A program made the translations under genes and the position numbers. Below, piece by piece: positions 5,901 to 10,072 of a stretch of DNA of 10,072 bases. The notes beneath the pieces are model-generated. The model was not told where the DNA came from. It saw nothing but the letters and a program-made list of their open reading frames with translations, and did not search any database. Within the stretch, counting starts at the first letter, position 1. Every line of letters begins with the position of its first letter. Source of the stretch: a bacterium (GTDB taxonomy: Archaea > Thermoproteota > Nitrososphaeria > Nitrososphaerales > CADDZS01); assembly GCA_027310845.1 (NCBI GenBank), contig DAIDAB010000061.1:1-10072 (forward strand), read 5' to 3'.

Positions 5901-8804
5901 TTGGACAAACATGTGGAAGAAAAGTGGCAAAATGCATGGGAGAAAGAACGTATTTTCGAAGCTGATCCAGATCCTTTAAGAAAGAAAATCTTCGCGACTG
6001 TTCCCTTTCCTTACATGAACGGACCACTTCACATAGGGCATGGATTCACATCATGCAGGGTGGATGTCTATGCGAGGTTCAAGAGGATGCAGGGGTTTGC
6101 GACTCTTTTTCCTTGGGCTTGGCATTGGACAGGTCAACCGATCGTGGCAGCTGCCGAAAGACTGTCACACGGAGATCCTGCTATGATGAGGGAGTTTGTA
6201 GAAATAGACAAGATACCTGATGAGCAGATACCGAAATTTTATGATCCTGAGTACATGGCGAGATACTACAGCGAATCTGGCCGTGCAGCACTGAAAAGGA
6301 TGGGACTCTCCATCGACTGGCGCAGGGAATTCCACACAACTGATCTTGAACCAACATTCAACAAATTCGTGCTCTGGCAGCTCAATAAACTCAAAGAAAG
6401 AGGATACATTACACAAGGGACTCATCCCGTGGTGTGGTGCCCGCATGACGAAAGCCCCACCGGAGATCACGATCGTCTTGAGGGAGAAGGTGTTACTTGG
6501 GAAGAATTCACTTTGATCTTATTTTCCTTCTCGGGGAACTCGACGCTTGCAGAAGTGAGGCTCCCCGCGGCGACTTTCCGACCAGAGACAATTTTCGGAG
6601 TGACCAACCTCTGGCTCAACCCTGGCGCAATGTATGTTGAAGCGACAATCAATGGCAAAGAGAGATGGATCGTAAGCGAAAAGGCTGCAGTAAAGCTTGG
6701 CGATCAACTAAAGAAAGTAGAAGTTGCACGAACAATGATGGGGAGTGATCTGATAGGAAAAAAGGTGACTCATCCTCTAGACCCTTCGCGCACCTTGGTG
6801 ATCTTACCCGCGGGGTTTGTTGATCCAGCGAATGGCACTGGCGTAGTCTACAGCGTCCCAGCGCATGCTCCGATGGATTATGTCGCCCTACGAGATCTAC
6901 AGCAAGACACAATGGTGCAAGAGCAGTTCAGTCTTTCATTAGATGAGATCGGACAAATCAAGCCGATCTCGCTCATCTCGATTCCGGGAATGGGAGAATT
7001 CCCAGCACTTGAAATCGTAGAAAAAATGAACATCAAGGATCAGAAAGATCCCAGAATAGATCAAGCAACAAACGAGATTTACAAGAAGGAGTTTCACCAA
7101 GGTGTTCTCAACAAAAACACGGGCCGGTTTCAAGGAAGGAAAGTGCAAGAGGTAAAGCCACTGATCATTCAGGAACTAAAGGAGAAATCACTTGCCGATT
7201 CCTTCTACGATCTGCCGGAGAAAGTGGTCTGCCGGTGCACTACGCAATGCACTGTCAAGATTCTGGAAGACCAGTGGTTCTTAAAGTACTCCGATCCCGA
7301 ATGGAAGAGACTAGCGCATGAGTGTATTGACAGGGCTGCCATTTATCCGGACTCTGCGCGTCAATGGTTCCACGATGTAATCGATTGGATTAAGGACTGG
7401 CCATGTGCGAGAAAAGTTGGTCTGGGGACTCCTCTACCGTGGTCTCCGGGTTGGATAGTGGAAACACTGAGCGACTCCACGATCTATATGTCATTCTATA
7501 CCATCAACGCCGCGATAAGAAAATACTCCATCGGCCCAGGCCTACTCAGTGACGAATTCTTTGATTATGTTCTTCTTGGTGAAGGCAATGCCAAAGGAGT
7601 CTCTCGAAGTACAGGCATTCCGACAGAGCTAATCCAAGAAATGAGAGAGGAGTTTCTGTACTGGTATCCTGTCAACCTGCGCAACTCTGCCAAGGAACTT
7701 ATTCCCAATCACTTGACTTTCTTTGTGTTCCAGCATGTAGCCTTTTTCCCCAAAGAGAAATGGCCATCTGGAATTTCTGCCAATGGCATGATGATGAATG
7801 AGGGCATTAAGATGAGCAAGAGCAAAGGCAACGTGATTACACTTTCCCATGCTCTTGAAGAGTTCGGGGCAGACACACTTAGGGCGGCACTTGTAAGTGG
7901 TGCTGAAGGAATGGATGATATTGACTGGAGAGAAAAGAATGTAAGAGACATCCAGTCCAAGATCAATAGCATTCCGAGTTTCGTTTCAGCGCTGATGAAA
8001 AACTCAAATGAGTCAGATGTATATCAGGAGCCAGAGCTTCTGTTCGAGAGCCGGATACAAAGGCACATTTCCAAAGTTATCGAGTTCTTAGACCAAATGA
8101 AGACAAAGTCTGCATTCCAAGATGCCTTCTATGGTTACTGGGGTGACATGCGGTATTACCTGAAGAGAACGGGCAGTCCTTCAAAGCAGCTCGTGACTTA
8201 TGCATTAGACACATGGATGCGATTACTGGCTCCTTTCATTCCTTACACTAGTGAGGAAATCAATTCCATGCTTGGCAACACTGCCCTTATTTCGGGATCA
8301 AGCTACCCCGTGGCAGATGGTTTAAGATTACATGCAGATGCAGAATTTGCAGAGCTTGCCCTTCAGAGGCTGATTTCTGATGTGCAGAACATAATGAAGT
8401 TACTGCCTGCGAAAGCTTCCAGAATTCACCTTTATCTCGCTCCAAAATGGAGTTACGCCTTATTGAGCCTTACGATAGGAGCGCGGGGTAGAGGAACTAA
8501 TGTAGGAGAAATACTTCAAACATTCTTTGCTTCAAATCCTGATGTTCCTAAGAAAGACGCGGCAAACATGCTACCAAGAATTACAAGGACCATAAACGAA
8601 CTTGGCGATGATTTTGTCAGGGTGTACTTAGATATTGCGAGTCGTTTTGAAGAAGAGGAAACCTATCGCAAGTCACTTGATTATATCAAGCAGGAACTAG
8701 GCGCAGAAGTCGTACTCCATCGTAGTGAGTATCAGGACAAATTTGACCCGAAGCAGAAGGCGAAATTTGCGCTTCCGCTCAAGCCTGCACTCTACCTTGA
8801 GTAA
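5901..8804 (+). CDS. leuS: Leucyl-tRNA synthetase, archaeal type
   Basis: Cytoplasmic class Ia synthetase that charges tRNA-Leu, with a post-transfer editing domain. The 967 residues fit the archaeal/eukaryotic LeuRS group. The class I signatures are HIGH at residues 44-47 and KMSKS at 637-641. The inserted CP1 editing domain contains TFRPETIFGVTN starting at 225 and HAPMDYVALRD at 322-332. D326 is the likely counterpart of the conserved editing aspartate. C444, C446 and C450 form a small cysteine cluster that could bind metal. The C-terminal extension ends in KAKFALPLKPALYLE, a typical archaeal ending that helps recognise the tRNA. The start is TTG at 5901: it lies 18 nt after the alaS stop, no in-frame ATG or GTG lies between, and it places E-E-K-W-Q at the usual distance from HIGH. 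GTG 5913 would remove that N-terminal block. There is no strong Shine-Dalgarno, so translation may be coupled to alaS. The 3' end overlaps the convergent ogg gene by 13 bp. Confidence 0.97.
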   Translation: MDKHVEEKWQNAWEKERIFEADPDPLRKKIFATVPFPYMNGPLHIGHGFTSCRVDVYARFKRMQGFATLFPWAWHWTGQPIVAAAERLSHGDPAMMREFVEIDKIPDEQIPKFYDPEYMARYYSESGRAALKRMGLSIDWRREFHTTDLEPTFNKFVLWQLNKLKERGYITQGTHPVVWCPHDESPTGDHDRLEGEGVTWEEFTLILFSFSGNSTLAEVRLPAATFRPETIFGVTNLWLNPGAMYVEATINGKERWIVSEKAAVKLGDQLKKVEVARTMMGSDLIGKKVTHPLDPSRTLVILPAGFVDPANGTGVVYSVPAHAPMDYVALRDLQQDTMVQEQFSLSLDEIGQIKPISLISIPGMGEFPALEIVEKMNIKDQKDPRIDQATNEIYKKEFHQGVLNKNTGRFQGRKVQEVKPLIIQELKEKSLADSFYDLPEKVVCRCTTQCTVKILEDQWFLKYSDPEWKRLAHECIDRAAIYPDSARQWFHDVIDWIKDWPCARKVGLGTPLPWSPGWIVETLSDSTIYMSFYTINAAIRKYSIGPGLLSDEFFDYVLLGEGNAKGVSRSTGIPTELIQEMREEFLYWYPVNLRNSAKELIPNHLTFFVFQHVAFFPKEKWPSGISANGMMMNEGIKMSKSKGNVITLSHALEEFGADTLRAALVSGAEGMDDIDWREKNVRDIQSKINSIPSFVSALMKNSNESDVYQEPELLFESRIQRHISKVIEFLDQMKTKSAFQDAFYGYWGDMRYYLKRTGSPSKQLVTYALDTWMRLLAPFIPYTSEEINSMLGNTALISGSSYPVADGLRLHADAEFAELALQRLISDVQNIMKLLPAKASRIHLYLAPKWSYALLSLTIGARGRGTNVGEILQTFFASNPDVPKKDAANMLPRITRTINELGDDFVRVYLDIASRFEEEETYRKSLDYIKQELGAEVVLHRSEYQDKFDPKQKAKFALPLKPALYLE

Positions 8805-9700
8805 AGCGAGTCAGTTCTCGTCTTCATGTAGAGATATTGTTGAGCGTATCCTGCATATTTTCCAAAATGCAAACGCATTGTTCCAGAAAGCAGCGCGTAG
8901 GTTCTTGGCGTAAGAGATTTCTTCAATACTGTCTTCTCTATTCGAAGCATGCTCGCATAGTGTTCGCGTATGCACCTCGACATCCAGACATCGATAGGGA
9001 AAGCATTCGTCTTGTGAAGAGAAAAGAGGAGTGCACAGTCAGCCACCTTCGGGCCAACTCCGAAAGTACGCCCAGAAAGTTTGCTGACGATTGCCTGCCG
9101 AGCATCTTCGTAGGAGAGATTCCTAAGAGACTCTAGGTTGAGCTCTCCTGACTGGATCTTCATCGCTATGTACTTGATGTATTTCCATCGGAATCCGACT
9201 TTGCAGGAGAGAAGGTCCGATTGCTTCGCGTTGGCGAGCGCCTCTGGAGAAGGAAATGTGTGATAAATGCCGATATCCGAACTTATCGGATCACCGAATC
9301 GATCACAAAGGTTTTCGATTGCAAGTTTTATTGCAGGGATGTTCTTGTTTATTGAGCAAACAAAAGATACAAGGCATTCCCATGGATCCTGGGTGAGAAT
9401 GCGAAGTCCGGGAAACTCCCGAATGGCTCCTGAGAGGAATTCGTCTTTTGGGAGACGCTCCAATATGGAATCGAGATCATCTTCTGGAGTGAAGTAGTCA
9501 AGTACTTTATCACTATGGTGTTGCGCATGCACTTCTTGAGAATGTATTCTGACACGATCTCTAGTGACACTGATCACTGATCTACCAATTGCGCCAACCC
9601 AGATGCTTTTTTGCGAGTCAACAGGTCGCCAGCGAAAAGCCTGGCCGCAATCAAAAGTGTAGGATGGATTGAACTTCAGCGCAGATACATCTAGATCCAT
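8792..9700 (-). CDS. ogg: 8-oxoguanine DNA glycosylase / AP lyase, OGG1 family
   Basis: Base-excision repair enzyme that removes 8-oxoguanine opposite cytosine and can nick the abasic site. From ATG 9700 the protein has 302 residues, about the size of bacterial OGG1 homologues. The N-terminal OGG domain holds CGQAFRWR at 18-25. The HhH-GPD part holds DPWECLVSFVCSINKNI at 105-121, then the helix-hairpin-helix GVGPKVADC at 214-222. K218 aligns with the catalytic lysine (human K249), and PID at 235-237 gives D237, the counterpart of human D268. AGYAQQYLY at 283-291 matches the human GWAQ-x-x-L-F segment; Q287 and Y291 would contact or stack on the damaged base. Where human OGG1 has H270 two residues after the aspartate there is W239. 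A GTG at 9718 would add 6 residues, but the TATA-like box at 9731-9740 lies too close to it. The presence of the N-terminal domain separates this protein from the shorter archaeal Ogg2 and AGOG enzymes. Confidence 0.93.
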   Translation of the reverse strand: MDLDVSALKFNPSYTFDCGQAFRWRPVDSQKSIWVGAIGRSVISVTRDRVRIHSQEVHAQHHSDKVLDYFTPEDDLDSILERLPKDEFLSGAIREFPGLRILTQDPWECLVSFVCSINKNIPAIKLAIENLCDRFGDPISSDIGIYHTFPSPEALANAKQSDLLSCKVGFRWKYIKYIAMKIQSGELNLESLRNLSYEDARQAIVSKLSGRTFGVGPKVADCALLFSLHKTNAFPIDVWMSRCIREHYASMLRIEKTVLKKSLTPRTYALLSGTMRLHFGKYAGYAQQYLYMKTRTDSLYSR

Positions 9701-9730
9701 GGAAAACGGCGTTCTCACTAACAGCGAATG

Positions 9731-9740
9731 TGATTTAAGA
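9731..9740 (-). promoter_or_regulatory. TATA-like box for ogg
   Basis: The minus strand reads TCTTAAATCA here. The centre is about 36 nt upstream of ATG 9700, which would leave a leader of about 10 nt or a nearly leaderless mRNA. The alternative GTG at 9718 would lie at or upstream of the transcription start, so this element favours 9700. Confidence 0.4.
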
Positions 9741-10006
9741 CGAACTATCTAGCATTGAAGTAATCACTGATTAACAGAAGCCGCTAATCCGGGAAGATTC
9801 CATACAAAATTTTCTTCCTGATTACTCGTGGCAATAAGTATGATGATGAGCATCCCTGTAGAATCCGTATCTTGGAGATTCCTGATAATGGATCTTGGAA
9901 CGTCGACCGCTGCCGCAGAGCACCTTATAGCTCCTGTTCTTATGCTGGCAAAGTAAGATTTCCGGAGCACCAACTCACGCTCGTCCGACAGTTTTAGACT
10001 ATTGCT
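9741..10006. other. Right-end intergenic stretch without a convincing gene
   Basis: Between the ogg promoter and the stop at 10007 I see no tRNA, no T-rich terminator and no repeat. The only open frame of any length is the doubtful minus-strand one at 9764-9973. A plus-strand frame at 9840-9956 (38 codons) is probably a shadow. An ATGATGATGA run at 9840-9849 with CTGA at 9882-9885 recalls C and D boxes of a small guide RNA, but internal boxes and a closing stem are missing. Confidence 0.4.
9764..9973 (-). CDS. Doubtful small ORF, 69 residues, no recognised family
   Basis: The frame starts at GTG 9973 (TTG 9976 is also possible) and ends at TGA 9764-9766. The product would contain a hydrophobic GMLIIILIA segment at about residues 40-48 flanked by polar sequence. 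There is no ATG start, no clear Shine-Dalgarno and no promoter of the type seen at the other genes. It lies in the same frame as the partial gene to its right, separated only by a TGA at 10007-10009. It could be a small gene, a decayed 3' part of that gene, or chance. I do not recognise it. Confidence 0.22.
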   Translation of the reverse strand: MVLRKSYFASIRTGAIRCSAAAVDVPRSIIRNLQDTDSTGMLIIILIATSNQEENFVWNLPGLAASVNQ

Positions 10007-10072
10007 TCACATTCCTTGGAATTCATACTTCTCTTCTTTCACTCTCAACTCAAACCGCAAATGGCCTCCAGT
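10007..10072 (-). CDS. Possible C-terminal end of a gene entering from the right
   Basis: On the minus strand the frame is open from the window edge to TGA at 10007-10009. It gives 21 residues that include HLRFELRVKEEKYEFQG, an alternating polar and hydrophobic pattern that would suit a terminal beta strand. It is too short to assign. The frame continues open for about 80 codons after the stop. A plus-strand ATG at 10061 is a competing possibility for a gene start leaving the window. Confidence 0.33.
   Translation of the reverse strand, partial: TGGHLRFELRVKEEKYEFQGM

Noticed and set aside
8837..9136. 99-codon plus-strand open frame
   Set aside because: It is antisense to the conserved ogg gene, including its catalytic region.
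9838..9890. Possible C/D box guide RNA (ATGATGATGA followed 33-36 nt later by CTGA)
   Set aside because: The spacing suits an archaeal C/D sRNA, but I see no convincing internal D'/C' boxes and no closing stem, so chance is likely.
1..10072. CRISPR array, insertion sequence, tRNA or rRNA genes, defence cassette
   Set aside because: I found no repeat-spacer pattern, transposase motif, terminal inverted repeats or tRNA TPsiC-like block on either strand.

Overview
The window reads as chromosomal DNA of an archaeon of moderate GC content. The best evidence is the two tRNA synthetases, which are both of the archaeal type. AlaRS carries the archaeal N-terminal Cys4 extension, and LeuRS has the archaeal length and C-terminal ending. 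Promoter-like TTTAAA boxes sit 36-49 nt upstream of the chosen starts, and Shine-Dalgarno sequences are weak or absent. A TACK-type archaeon (for example Nitrososphaerota) or an Asgard archaeon would both fit. I cannot decide between them from the sequence alone.

Layout from left to right: (1) positions 1-1065, minus strand, the N-terminal 355 residues of glycine dehydrogenase subunit 1 (GcvPA), cut by the window edge. (2) A 216-bp divergent intergenic region with a TATA-like box for each direction. (3) positions 1282-2967, plus strand, a 561-residue type I membrane protein: signal peptide, beta-rich surface domain with 11 N-glycosylation sequons, one membrane span, and a helical cytosolic tail of about 148 residues. 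(4) positions 3102-5882, alanyl-tRNA synthetase, followed 18 nt later by (5) positions 5901-8804, leucyl-tRNA synthetase, probably in one operon. (6) positions 8792-9700, minus strand, an OGG1-family 8-oxoguanine DNA glycosylase/AP lyase converging on LeuRS with a 13-bp overlap. (7) positions 9720-10072, a poorly coding right end with a possible last 21 codons of a minus-strand gene and a doubtful small ORF.

Four of the five main genes are ordinary housekeeping genes: glycine cleavage, two aminoacyl-tRNA synthetases and base-excision repair. The membrane protein is the notable one. Its topology, its size and several sequence blocks resemble eukaryotic ribophorin I (RPN1/Ost1), a subunit of the oligosaccharyltransferase that N-glycosylates proteins as they leave the ribosome. 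The resemblance includes the cytosolic four-helix tail, which in mammals contacts the ribosome. If a profile search confirms this, the window holds an archaeal relative of a eukaryotic signature protein next to translation genes. The comparison was made by eye against the human sequence as I remember it, so it is a hypothesis and not an established homology.
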